NCBI RefSeq assembly: GCF_019443105.1
Contig: NZ_JAHZIJ010000001.1
Location: 682,001-746,000 of the forward strand
DNA from: Paenibacillus oenotherae
GTDB lineage: Bacteria > Bacillota > Bacilli > Paenibacillales > Paenibacillaceae
DNA: 64,000 nucleotides
Reading direction: 5' to 3'
The notes under the pieces are model-generated. The model saw nothing but the letters and a program-made list of their open reading frames with translations. It did no database searches and was not told where the DNA came from. The number at the start of each line of letters is the position of its first letter. Within the stretch, counting starts at the first letter, position 1. Shown in pieces: positions 8,988-17,600 of this stretch. The translations under genes were made by a program, and so were the position numbers.

Positions 8988-11210
8988 TTAGCTTATGCGC
9001 TCGCGAATAGACTTCATTGTTGTATCGAACACCTCAGCTTCTTCCTTGCTGATTGTATCCTTACTGTACATGGCCTTCTCGAATATCGTAATGATGAATG
9101 ACAGCTCTTCCAGCAGCAGAGGCCTTCGCTCTGCCCAATGAGTCATAGTTTCACGTACCGTCTCATTCGCACTGGATGTCAGGCCTTTCCTCCGGCCATA
9201 GCGTATTAGCCGGTCCGTATCTTTGACAATACGCTCATTAACTGTGATCGCATTCATTCGATAACGCTGCCACAGCCCTATGATTTGGCGGCGCTGCCAT
9301 ACGATCAGCGCTGCAAGGAGCAGACCTGCGACAACAGCAAAGCCCCATGCCGGAACCTTGAATTCTGTCGAGCTTGCCCCATCCTTCTCGGTAGTTGCAG
9401 CATTATCCGTATCCATAGATTCCAGGCTTTGATTTTGCGCCATCGCATAAGGGAAAGAAAAACCCGCCGTTGGCTCGAATGGAAACCATCCATAGCCTTC
9501 GAAATATACCTCAACCCAGGAATGCGCATCCGCATTGCGTACGGTATACGTGCCTTTCCCCTCCGGATTGACATCGACACCTGTGCCTTCAAGGCGCAGC
9601 GTTTCCGGATCGATCGGCATACTTCCTGGCGCATAGCCTTTTACCCATCGGGCTGGAATACCGATCGAACGGGTCAATACAGCCATTGCAGTAGAATAGT
9701 AGTCGCAGTAGCCTTCTTTCATCTCGAATAAGAAAGCATCCACGAAATCTTTGCTTTCCTTCTTCGACAAGTCAGGCTCGTTCGTATACTTGAAATTCGA
9801 TTGCAAATAGCTCTCAATTGCCCTGACTTTATCATACGGAGTAGCCCCATCCCTGGATATTTCCAAAGCCAGGTCACTCACCCGTGAAGGCAGTCCTGAG
9901 GGGAGCTGCAAATACATGTCGGAAACAGACGAGCTATCCCCTGATTCCGCCACGCTGCGCAGCTTCTTCTCATCCAGCACAGGCACATGTGAAATGATGG
10001 AGTACTTGTCAGGATAGGCGGACTTTCCGGCTGGCAGCCTTAATTCCCATGATTGCGGCAGCCATTCCAGGCTTGGCAGGTAGCTGTCAATTTCATTGAC
10101 CGAAACAACCTCGGATACAGGGCTGGCACCGAACAATACGGGGTACTTGTCCTTGCCCAGCATATTGACTGACTGGTCGACTTGAATCGTCTCAACATCA
10201 TCTCCAATGCTGCCAGCATCAAGAGACTGTCCGGGAGCGAGTGCTCTGACCGCTTGCTCGCCCTTCTCCTCCGGCGCTTCCTCCCAGCCGCTGCCTGTAT
10301 ACAGCGCCCTGGTCTCGCCCCGCCAGTAGCTCTTCCTCGTTGTCGTAATATCCATTATCGGTGAATAATCAAATTTGAAGCCATTGCCCAGATTCTCATC
10401 ATTGCGGCTGTAGCCTGAGCTGGTATCACCCTCCCCCTTGCCGCCGTTCTCACCTTCACCCTTGTCCCCGATAAAAGTCGGAACTTCCTCCCCCCTAGCT
10501 TCTTTCCAGGCGGTATAGGGGTCAGTCAGAATCGGTTTGATGGATGGGACGAACAATCCTGCCCCCATAACAAGTGTGATAATTAGCAGCACCGGCAGAA
10601 ACAGGCTCAGCGGATACTCAAGCAGGTGCTCCCAGCTCTCCGGGTGCTTCTGTTTGAAGTTCAGGAAGTGGTTGGCAACAAGCCAGCCAAGCCCGATAAA
10701 TACCATCAAGGCAATTTCGCCCCACAGATAGACCGGTGTGAACAATGAATCCGCAACCGCCAGTGAAAGCAGACTAAAGCTGATGATGCCGATAATGCCC
10801 AAGCGGTGCTTGCTGCAAATCAGTATTGCCTGCAAGGCCGCCCATATGACAAGGCTTATCCAGAGAAAGGGCATAAGCTGCTCCACCTGGGCCCATAGCC
10901 AGCTTGTCCAATCCCCAATCTTGCCCTTTTGTCCTTCGAACGGGCCCCACTCGAATCCGGTCAGTGCCACATTGACGATGAAGAGCGCAATGAGCTGTAT
11001 GACCGTTGAGAACCATTTTGAAGGAATGAGCATCACGGCGACCAGTGACGTCAGCAGCATGCAGTGCACGATTGTGTAGGTTTCCGCCCACCAATAGCCT
11101 TCAAAGCTGCGAATCCATGCAAAGACAACCAGTACGGAGAAAATAGCGGATAATTGGGCGTACCAGTTCAAGGAAAACCACTTGCTGAATGATTGGGTTT
11201 GAGATGTCAT
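8988..11210 (-). CDS. Membrane transglutaminase-like protein (TgpA type)
   Basis: A 740-residue protein with about six predicted membrane helices in the first 240 residues, an extracytoplasmic transglutaminase domain and a further membrane helix near 620 before a cytoplasmic tail of about 110 residues (DUF4129-like). The thiol-enzyme triad is visible: Cys in EGYCDYYSTAMAVL near 500, His in DAHSWVEVYFEGYGWFPFEPT near 563, and the acidic residue that follows. Its substrate is unknown. It overlaps the DUF58 gene by 4 bases, as in many MoxR-DUF58-transglutaminase operons thought to act on envelope or surface proteins. Confidence 0.9.
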   Translation of the reverse strand: MTSQTQSFSKWFSLNWYAQLSAIFSVLVVFAWIRSFEGYWWAETYTIVHCMLLTSLVAVMLIPSKWFSTVIQLIALFIVNVALTGFEWGPFEGQKGKIGDWTSWLWAQVEQLMPFLWISLVIWAALQAILICSKHRLGIIGIISFSLLSLAVADSLFTPVYLWGEIALMVFIGLGWLVANHFLNFKQKHPESWEHLLEYPLSLFLPVLLIITLVMGAGLFVPSIKPILTDPYTAWKEARGEEVPTFIGDKGEGENGGKGEGDTSSGYSRNDENLGNGFKFDYSPIMDITTTRKSYWRGETRALYTGSGWEEAPEEKGEQAVRALAPGQSLDAGSIGDDVETIQVDQSVNMLGKDKYPVLFGASPVSEVVSVNEIDSYLPSLEWLPQSWELRLPAGKSAYPDKYSIISHVPVLDEKKLRSVAESGDSSSVSDMYLQLPSGLPSRVSDLALEISRDGATPYDKVRAIESYLQSNFKYTNEPDLSKKESKDFVDAFLFEMKEGYCDYYSTAMAVLTRSIGIPARWVKGYAPGSMPIDPETLRLEGTGVDVNPEGKGTYTVRNADAHSWVEVYFEGYGWFPFEPTAGFSFPYAMAQNQSLESMDTDNAATTEKDGASSTEFKVPAWGFAVVAGLLLAALIVWQRRQIIGLWQRYRMNAITVNERIVKDTDRLIRYGRRKGLTSSANETVRETMTHWAERRPLLLEELSFIITIFEKAMYSKDTISKEEAEVFDTTMKSIRERIS

Positions 11211-12466
11211 GAAGCGCTCCCTCCTTCCAGCGCAGCAGGCAGCTCATGAAGCGCATTGATCGAATGCACGATAAAACCGTTTCGCTGCAGCATTTGCAGA
11301 CATTCCTTGCTCTTCCCGCCAGTACCTTCTCCGATTCGGAACTTATCATCCCCGATTTCCTTCAAATGGATCAGGACCGGAACGACGCCTTTGCGTTTCA
11401 GCCATTCCATGGCAAGGACGATATCCTCACCTGTCTGTGGGCTGACAATAACAGCAAACGATCCGGCAGGAATAAGGGAGGTTGACTGCCTTAGCGCCTT
11501 GTAGAGCGGAGTCTTGCCATCCGGCTGGACACGAACGAGATGGTTCATGATCGATTGCCGCTGGTTAAGAGTCGCATTAGGCGGGAACCCTTCACTTGTT
11601 TCTCCGACTGATATGAGACCGGTAGCCGTTGAACGCCGGGAGCCAAAGTCCAATATAGAGGCGACGACTGACACCGCCAATTCGAATTGATCCTGCCGTA
11701 CATATGCGCCCGCATAACGATCCAGAACGAATACCGTCCGCGGCAATGACTCGCGCTCGAATTCTTTTGACTTCCACTCGCCTGTTCTGGCTGTCGCATT
11801 CCAATGGATTCGCGACAATCTGTCTCCGTAGATATATTCGCGCACACCGTTAATTTGTGTGGTCTCCTTGGCCGACAATCGCGAGGCGGAAGTCGAATAC
11901 GGACCCTTGGCGCCGCGCTTCAGCTGCTGCCAGCTTCTTATATTGATCGTGCGCGGATAGACACTGACCGGCTCTGAGGAATCGAAAGTGCCGGAATGCT
12001 CGAACAATCCAAAAATATCGCAGGTCGAACATTCCGTCTGAGCGAACCGGTATACCCCTCTCTCCAAGGGCGGAGTCGTATAGGTTACATCTCCTTGCCT
12101 GCGGTAGCTCGGCACAAATGAAGCCTCGAACGGAATTGTACCGCCGTTCTGCCGGATCAAGACATCACGAACGAGCACATAAGGAATCGGCCACACACCG
12201 GGAATTTGCACGGAAACATTGACGTCCAGCTTGCTTCCGGCCATCAGATGATGCTCCGACCCGGAGCTGTTCGACAGCTTCCGGACACCCGCTACCTTGC
12301 CGATGCCGCTCCAACGTCCCAGCAGCAAGTAAAGCAGCAGCACATTCAAGATACAAAACAGCATGAAGGATGCTTTTCCGCCCTGAAACAGCAAATAAAG
12401 CAGAGAGCCAGCATATACGATGCCGATAATTTGCCATCTCATCTTCGTTGCTTTTGCCGTAAGCAT
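11207..12466 (-). CDS. DUF58 domain-containing membrane protein
   Basis: A 419-residue protein with two N-terminal membrane segments (residues about 9-50) and a DUF58 domain, a von Willebrand A-like region. The conserved DUF58 core is seen near residues 208-232 (VREYIYGDRLSRIHWNATART), followed by VFVLDRYAGAY. The pairing with a MoxR ATPase upstream and a transglutaminase downstream is classical, and the proteins are thought to work together as a chaperone-adaptor-effector set. No molecular function is established from sequence alone. Confidence 0.9.
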   Translation of the reverse strand: MLTAKATKMRWQIIGIVYAGSLLYLLFQGGKASFMLFCILNVLLLYLLLGRWSGIGKVAGVRKLSNSSGSEHHLMAGSKLDVNVSVQIPGVWPIPYVLVRDVLIRQNGGTIPFEASFVPSYRRQGDVTYTTPPLERGVYRFAQTECSTCDIFGLFEHSGTFDSSEPVSVYPRTINIRSWQQLKRGAKGPYSTSASRLSAKETTQINGVREYIYGDRLSRIHWNATARTGEWKSKEFERESLPRTVFVLDRYAGAYVRQDQFELAVSVVASILDFGSRRSTATGLISVGETSEGFPPNATLNQRQSIMNHLVRVQPDGKTPLYKALRQSTSLIPAGSFAVIVSPQTGEDIVLAMEWLKRKGVVPVLIHLKEIGDDKFRIGEGTGGKSKECLQMLQRNGFIVHSINALHELPAALEGGSAS

Positions 12467-12471
12467 GAGAA

Positions 12472-13428
12472 TTATCGCTCCATTCGGACAGGGACATTCG
12501 TGCTATGAAGGACAGCCTGAATAACATCCTCGGCTGTCAAGCCGTTCATTCTTGATTCTGTATGCAGCAGAATCCGATGAGCCAGCACGGATGGAGCAAG
12601 CGATTTGATATCATCGGGGATCATGTAATCACGTTCATTCAGGAATGCCTTGGCTTTGGCAGCTGCAAGCAGCGATATCGCCGCACGCGGGCTGGCTCCC
12701 AGCTGGACGCCGTTGTGCTCCCGGGTTCCCCTCACAACGCGGATCAAATAATCGCCAACCGCTTCATCGACATGAACTTTCTTCACCTGCTCCATCAGGG
12801 CCGCAACATGCTCAATATCCGCGACCGGTGCAAGCTGATCCGCAGGTGCCGTAGAGAACGGCGACATGACCATCTGACGTTCGGTCGCAGCATCCGGATA
12901 GCCTAAGGTAAGCTTCATCATAAACCGGTCAAGCTGGGCCTCCGGCAGTGTATAGGTTCCTTCAAATTCAATCGGGTTTTGCGTGGCGATCAGGACAAAA
13001 GGATTAGGCAGCTGATACGTTTCGCCATCCACTGTGACGTTGCGCTCCTCCATCGCTTCCAGCAATGCCGATTGCGTCTTGGTCGTTGCGCGGTTAATCT
13101 CATCGACAAGCAGCAGATTCGCCATGACAGGGCCAGGCCTGAAGATGAATGCTTCGTCTTTCGGATGATATATAGCAACACCAGTAATATCCGTTGGCAG
13201 CAGATCCGGATTGCATTGGATTCTGCGGAAATGCCCGCCTATCGTTCTGGCAAGCGCTTTCACAAGCTGCGTCTTGCCAGTGCCCGGCACGTCTTCAAGC
13301 AAAATATGGCCGCCAGCGAGCAGTGCGATCATTAATTGTTCAATTTCATTGCTCTTCCCCAGGATACAGTTTTCTAAATTACGACGAATTAGTGCGCATA
13401 ATGAATAATCTGTCTTACGGTTCTCCAT
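12472..13428 (-). CDS. MoxR-family AAA+ ATPase
   Basis: A 318-residue AAA+ ATPase of the MoxR (AAA_3) group. The Walker A motif is EDVPGTGKTQLVKAL near residue 40, Walker B LLLVDEINRATTKTQSALLEAMEE near 107, sensor 1 LIATQNPIEFEGTY near 148 and the arginine region near GASPRAAISLL. Such ATPases act as chaperones in assembly or activation of complexes with the neighbouring DUF58 protein. It is the first gene of a three-gene operon; ATG 13428 follows GGGAGG. Confidence 0.93.
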   Translation of the reverse strand: MENRKTDYSLCALIRRNLENCILGKSNEIEQLMIALLAGGHILLEDVPGTGKTQLVKALARTIGGHFRRIQCNPDLLPTDITGVAIYHPKDEAFIFRPGPVMANLLLVDEINRATTKTQSALLEAMEERNVTVDGETYQLPNPFVLIATQNPIEFEGTYTLPEAQLDRFMMKLTLGYPDAATERQMVMSPFSTAPADQLAPVADIEHVAALMEQVKKVHVDEAVGDYLIRVVRGTREHNGVQLGASPRAAISLLAAAKAKAFLNERDYMIPDDIKSLAPSVLAHRILLHTESRMNGLTAEDVIQAVLHSTNVPVRMER

Positions 13429-13473
13429 GTCTTTGGACCCTCCCGGATGAAATAAAAAATGAAAAATGCCATC

Positions 13474-13502
13474 ATTCTATTATTTTACAAAAAATACAAC
13501 AA
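13474..13502 (-). promoter_or_regulatory. Promoter of the moxR operon
   Basis: TTGTTG (13502-13497), 17-base spacer, TAGAAT (13479-13474) on the minus strand, about 45 bases before the moxR start codon in an AT-rich stretch. Confidence 0.55.
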
Positions 13503-13708
13503 ACCGTACAGTTATATATCCACCAAAAAAAATTGGAGATTCCCACAGGAGGAAAATTCCAATTCAACGAAGGAAGGGGGAGCTGCCTGGGGCTCAGTCT
13601 GCGCCAAGATCCGTTATTCGACGAATCAATGTTGTCTTGGCTGCCTTTCGCAGCGAGTGCCAGAAGCTGCGCGTGGTGTTTCGCCTCGTGACGGCAATCG
13701 GTCGAGCA

Positions 13709-13905
13709 TCTGTAAGCGGGTTTTTCCGGCCTACAGCACACGAGTCGCTCGTTTAGTGTGCGGTAGGCGGATTTTGCCGTCTTAAAGTCGCGTTTCGCGC
13801 GGATGGGAATGGTTTCAGAACGCTGTAGCACGGCATTTCCTGCTTACAACACATAACATGTTGTCATTCTATGCTGTAGCACGGTATTTCCCACTTACAA
13901 GCGGA
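13709..13905. repeat. Degenerate dispersed repeat, four decayed units
   Basis: Four related units of about 27 bases share the pattern GCTGTAG..GG.A.TTCC..CTTACA. They begin near 13822 and 13873 (plus, best preserved), near 13760 (plus, diverged) and at 13709-13736 (minus, diverged). Unit starts are 62 and 51 bases apart, so this is not a regular CRISPR-type array. The rest of 13503-14093 holds no convincing gene; codon use and lack of ribosome binding sites argue against the short open frames there. Confidence 0.55.
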
Positions 13906-13971
13906 AACTCACGACTGAAGCACGGAGCCGGTGTGCGATTCCAGTACGGTACGAGCCAGTAAGGAGCCCAG

Positions 13972-14004
13972 TGCAGGTCAAATGCAGGTCAAATGCAGGT
14001 CAAA
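13972..14004. repeat. Three tandem 11-base units
   Basis: TGCAGGTCAAA occurs three times in direct, perfect succession and is followed by TGC. It lies in the gene-free stretch between moxR and the first composite repeat. Confidence 0.85.
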
Positions 14005-14093
14005 TGCGAATCCAGCAGCTTCAATACGGAAGCTTGGAGTGAGGAGCGACGTAGCCGATTCACAGCTATTCTGAACATTCTGAACATCAAGAC

Positions 14094-14630
14094 GGGGCTG
14101 TCCAGAAAGTCCTTTTTGGGAGTCTCCTCTTACTTAAGAAACTGCACGATGTGGAATGACTGCGATCATGGGACTGCCCACGTACTTCTCGCTAGAGCAC
14201 GATTCGTCATTCAAACGCCGAGACATGCGAGCTGCGAGCGAGGCGAAACATGCGAAACGGCATTTATTTGCTCGTTTCTGGCCCCATGAAGGTGAAATGC
14301 CTGCCAGCGTGCAGGCATTTCACCTTCGTTCCCCCTTAACAGCCGATTTTTTCTCAAATTCATGCCTGATTGCAGGAATGTTATCATTTATGACGTCTTG
14401 TAACCGAAATTCATGCACATTCGCAGGCTTCTTACTCCGTCACTCTGCCTTCTAACCACACTTGCAGAAGCGGTGTCCAGAAAGTTATTTGATGATTTCA
14501 GACAGAGTCCCCACGAAGTGCCCCCATATAATGAAAAAGATGCTTCCAGCTCCACTTTTTAGTGGTTTGGAGGCATCTTTTCACATCATACGGGACTGAC
14601 TCATTGGATATTTTCGGCCAGCCAGCCCCG
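14094..14630 (+). repeat. Composite palindromic repeat, copy R1
   Basis: Begins GGGGCTGTCC and ends CCAGCCAGCCCC, so the ends are inverted GGGGCTG/CAGCCCC. In order it holds a long perfect hairpin H1 (14288-14327, 17-base arms around CAGCGT), dyads H2 (14358-14379) and H3 (14408-14430), each with a CATGC-N6-GCAGG core, and a terminator-like hairpin H4 (14535-14582, GATGC...GCATC arms flanked by A and T runs). H4 lies downstream of spoVAE and could end its transcript. Short open frames inside are not believed to be genes. Confidence 0.85.
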
Positions 14631-14648
14631 TCTTATGCGGAGATCCGG

Positions 14649-14999
14649 CTATCCTTTGGGCTTAACGACAAGGGCCGCCAGGAAAGAGAAGATGATCGCG
14701 GCGGAAATGCCTGCGCTCGTTAGCTTGAAGATGCCTGTTATGACACCAACCCATCCGTCATTCTGCAGCTCCGTCAAGGCGCCATGAACAAGCGCATTGC
14801 CAAAGCTGGTGATCGGAACCGTTACCCCGGCCCCAGCGAATTCCATCATCGGCTCATACCAGCCTATACCGTCCACGATTGCTCCGGCCACGACCAGTAT
14901 CGCCATCGTATGTGCAGGTGTCAGCTTGGCCACATCGAACATCAGCTGTCCCACGATACATATAGCGCCTCCAACTACAAATGCCCACAAATAAATCAT
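14649..14999 (-). CDS. spoVAE: Stage V sporulation protein AE
   Basis: A 116-residue membrane protein of the SpoVA channel, which moves dipicolinic acid into the forespore and out on germination. It has about four hydrophobic helices, starting with [19 protein letters not shown] and including the conserved [18 protein letters not shown] segment. ATG 14999 follows GGAGAGAG; the longer frame to 15254 runs back into spoVAD in another frame and was rejected. It is the last gene of spoVAC-spoVAD-spoVAE, 20 bases after spoVAD. Confidence 0.93.
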   Translation of the reverse strand: MIYLWAFVVGGAICIVGQLMFDVAKLTPAHTMAILVVAGAIVDGIGWYEPMMEFAGAGVTVPITSFGNALVHGALTELQNDGWVGVITGIFKLTSAGISAAIIFSFLAALVVKPKG

Positions 15000-15019
15000 T
15001 CTGCAGCTCTCTCCTTCCG

Positions 15020-16033
15020 TTATAGTTGCCGTGCAATCGAGACGGCATGCGCAATGCATGGAATGCTCTCGCCCTGCTGATAAGACAGCGGAGAGAGCAG
15101 AGCTCCTGTCGCAACAACGAGAATACGCTTGAGATCGCCATCCTTCTGCAACCGCTTCAGCAGATGGCCGTAGGTCACGACCGCCGAGCAGCCGCAGCCG
15201 CTTCCTCCCGCCTGAACCTTCTGCTTTTGCACATCGTAAATCATCAGACCACAATCCATAAATTCCGTCTGCTCCATCGGCACCCCGTCTCTTGCCAGCA
15301 AATCCTTGGCGATGGGATGACCGACACCTGCCAAGTCTCCTGTAACGATAAGATCGTAATCCTTGGGCTCCCGGCCCGTATCATTAAAATGGGCTTGTAT
15401 TGTATCCACCGCGGCAGGTGCCATTGCTGCCCCCATATTGAAAGGATCTTTAATGCCCAGATCGACGATCTTCCCGATTGTTGCACACTCCACAACAGGA
15501 CCTGTGCCGTCCGCGCCGATTACGGCTGCTCCGGAGCCCGTGACGGTATACTGTGCTGTCGGCGGTTTTTGCGAGCCGTATTCGGTAGGATAACGGAACT
15601 GCTTCTCAGCTGTACAGTTATGGCTGCAAGTGCCGGCCATCACATATTGCCCCGAACCGGAATTGATGATAAGTGAAGCAATCGCCAGAGACTCCATTGA
15701 GGTGGAACATGCCCCGAAGACGCCAATATAAGGAACGCCAAGCGTGCGTGCCGCAAAGCTGTTGCTTATAATTTGGTTCATCAGATCTCCGCCGACAAAA
15801 TACTGCAGCTGCTGCTTATTCACCTTCGCATTTTTGAGCGCAAGATCGGTGGCCTGCTCAAGCAGCAGCCGCTCCGCCTTTTCCCAGCTTTTTTGCTGCA
15901 TTTCCAGCTCTGGATGGATCAGATCAAAATCAGCCGCAAGCGGTCCCTCGCCCTCATCCGGCCCGACCACAGTCGCCGCTCCGATAATGACAGGACGCTT
16001 CTCGAACCACCATGTTTGTTTGCCTTTGAGCAT
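15020..16033 (-). CDS. spoVAD: Stage V sporulation protein AD
   Basis: A 337-residue thiolase-fold protein that binds dipicolinic acid on the outer face of the spore inner membrane. Visible family features are the start [22 protein letters not shown], the [17 protein letters not shown] segment around the thiolase-like cysteine near residue 108, and [15 protein letters not shown]. The length agrees with Bacillus SpoVAD. It lies 6 bases from spoVAC and 20 from spoVAE. Transcription by forespore SigG is expected from the family. Confidence 0.96.
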   Translation of the reverse strand: MLKGKQTWWFEKRPVIIGAATVVGPDEGEGPLAADFDLIHPELEMQQKSWEKAERLLLEQATDLALKNAKVNKQQLQYFVGGDLMNQIISNSFAARTLGVPYIGVFGACSTSMESLAIASLIINSGSGQYVMAGTCSHNCTAEKQFRYPTEYGSQKPPTAQYTVTGSGAAVIGADGTGPVVECATIGKIVDLGIKDPFNMGAAMAPAAVDTIQAHFNDTGREPKDYDLIVTGDLAGVGHPIAKDLLARDGVPMEQTEFMDCGLMIYDVQKQKVQAGGSGCGCSAVVTYGHLLKRLQKDGDLKRILVVATGALLSPLSYQQGESIPCIAHAVSIARQL

Positions 16034-16039
16034 ATTATG

Positions 16040-16531
16040 TCAATGCCCCCTAATGCCGAAGATCATATAGATGATTCCGACGAAAAAAGCCGCTACTGTA
16101 CCGAATACAATAACTCCGCCCGCCAGCTTGAACATATTAGCGCCAACGCCGAGCACCAATCCCTCGCTCCGGTGTTCTATAGCTGCGGAGCACATGGAAT
16201 TGGCGAATCCGGTTACAGGAACGGCACTGCCGGCACCTGCCCATTGCGCGATCTTGTCATACACACCCATGCTCGTCAGTACGACAGAGATGAAAATAAG
16301 TACAGCAACCGTTGGATTGCTTGCATCCGTCTTGGACATGCCGAATACATGAACGAACATATCCTGTATCCCTTGTCCCAGCAGACAGATGCCTCCCCCT
16401 ACAATAAAAGCCCGAATACAATTAGCGCCAACCGAACGGTTGGGCTCGCGTGTTTTGGCGAATGTCTGGTATTCCTGCGGCGACATCGTCATTTTTTTAT
16501 ACTTGCTTTTTCCTGCGCTCTTTGTGGCCAT
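16040..16531 (-). CDS. spoVAC: Stage V sporulation protein AC
   Basis: A 163-residue membrane protein of the dipicolinic-acid channel; SpoVAC is described as a mechanosensitive pore. A lysine-rich cytoplasmic N-terminus is followed by the conserved PNRSVGANCIRAFIVGGGICLLGQ and by about four membrane helices, including GAGSAVPVTGFANSMCSAA. ATG 16531 has AGGGGG about ten bases upstream. It is the first gene of this short spoVA operon; spoVAA, spoVAB and spoVAF are not present here. A weak SigG-like pair (GCATG, CATTATT) is visible near 16700-16740 but is not secure. Confidence 0.95.
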   Translation of the reverse strand: MATKSAGKSKYKKMTMSPQEYQTFAKTREPNRSVGANCIRAFIVGGGICLLGQGIQDMFVHVFGMSKTDASNPTVAVLIFISVVLTSMGVYDKIAQWAGAGSAVPVTGFANSMCSAAIEHRSEGLVLGVGANMFKLAGGVIVFGTVAAFFVGIIYMIFGIRGH

Positions 16532-16549
16532 TTCTTGCGCCCCCTAAAA

Positions 16550-16681
16550 GTTTTTGCGTGCTATGCCCGACTGGTCGAGCAAAAACTGCTACGTAAGCAT
16601 AAGCTTCGTTTTTGCGTGCTATGCCCGACTGGTCGAGCAAAAACTGCTCCGTAAGCATAAGCTTCGTTTTTGCGTGCCTAC
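16550..16681. repeat. 58-base tandem repeat upstream of spoVAC
   Basis: Two copies (16550-16607 and 16608-16665) differ at a single base, and a third partial copy runs to 16681. Each begins GTTTTTGCGTGC and contains GAGCAAAAAC, so GTTTTTGC and GCAAAAAC form inverted pairs within and between copies. It starts 19 bases before the spoVAC start codon and so lies in its 5' untranslated or promoter region. Confidence 0.9.
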
Positions 16682-16782
16682 ATAAAGTGTGAACAAAATC
16701 TTAATCAAGTATTTGTAATAATGGGCTCTGTTATGCTGACATGCCGCATCTATTTGCAATCAGCTCCAATAATGAAAAGGAG

Positions 16783-17294
16783 ATTTCCAAAAAGTCCTTT
16801 TTGGAAATTTCAACTCTCCCTTTTAAGAAGCGGTACGATGTGGAATGCCTGCGATCATGCGACTCGACTGTTCACCTACTCCTCTCCAGGGGACCGTCCG
16901 TCGTTCAAACAGCCGAGACATGCGAGATGCAAGATACGAGCTAGGTAAAGCATGCGAAACGGCATGTATTTCCCCATTTTTGGCCCCATAAAGGTGAAAT
17001 GCCTGCCAGCGTGCAGGTATTTCACCTTCATTTCCCCTTAACGGCCGACTTTTCCTCAAATTCATGCTTCATCGCAGGAATTGCACCAAATATGGCGCCT
17101 TGTAACCGAAATTCATGCACATTCGCAGGCTTCTTGCTCTGTCACGCTGCCTTCAAACCACTTGAAGAAGGAGGTGTCCTCTATAACAACGAAAAAGATG
17201 CTTCCAGTCCCACCTTTTAGTGGTTTGGAAGCATCCCTTCACATCATTTGGGACTAACGCATTGGATATTGGACTTTTTCGGCCAGCCAGCCCC
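16783..17294 (+). repeat. Composite palindromic repeat, copy R2
   Basis: Starts with a nearly loopless hairpin (16783-16808, ATTTCCAAAAAG and CTTTTTGGAAAT around TC). It continues with H1 (16991-17028), H2 and H3 dyads near 17062-17135 and H4 (17191-17239), and ends CCAGCCAGCCCC. It lacks the GGGGCTG left end of R1. The copy sits between the divergent spoVAC and MFS genes. No protein-coding gene is supported inside it. Confidence 0.83.
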
Positions 17295-17340
17295 ATAGCA
17301 ATATTTTCGATGTACAGTCTCGTCCCGCCCAGCAATCGCC

Positions 17341-17418
17341 CTAAATCAAAGCTATTATTAGAAGCATGACAAGCAGTACGTACAGCGCAAGTGCCAGCAC
17401 AATGATGTTTCGCCTCAT
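17341..17418 (-). CDS. Possible 25-residue membrane peptide
   Basis: A short frame encodes MRRNIIVLALALYVLLVMLL plus IIALI: two arginines followed by one uninterrupted hydrophobic helix. AGAGGAG lies about 11 bases upstream of the ATG. This layout is typical of small single-pass membrane or sporulation peptides, but no family is recognised. It lies between repeat R2 and the MFS promoter. Expression is unproven, and the hydrophobic run could be chance. Confidence 0.4.
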   Translation of the reverse strand: MRRNIIVLALALYVLLVMLLIIALI

Positions 17419-17529
17419 GCACGAGCAGCTCCTCTCAAGAGGTATTAGCCTTTGCTACAGTTTATGCGGGCAGGAGCGGATGCGGATGTTGTCCCAGAAC
17501 TTCCTCTTATTAATCACAAGCCCCTTCTT

Positions 17530-17558
17530 TTGACAATTTGTAGAAAATTAATTAGGAT
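17530..17558 (+). promoter_or_regulatory. Promoter of the DHA2 exporter, with overlapping palindrome
   Basis: TTGACA (17530-17535), 17-base spacer, TAGGAT (17553-17558). The -10 box lies in an interrupted palindrome, ATTAG-GATAT-CTAAT (17551-17565), a plausible site for a dimeric repressor. No regulator gene is adjacent. Confidence 0.6.
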
Positions 17559-17600
17559 ATCTAATGAAGTGTATTTTGTAAGATGAATGAGAGGTGCGCA

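Noticed and set aside
13709-13905. CRISPR array
   Set aside because: Units are degenerate, unevenly spaced, one is inverted, and no cas gene is in the window.
13993-14289. Short open frames in the composite repeats (also near 16999-17220, 21377-21643, 41488-41745, 43674-43886) as a protein family
   Set aside because: They look alike only because the DNA repeats are alike. The frames differ in length and phase, cover hairpins and have no good start sites.
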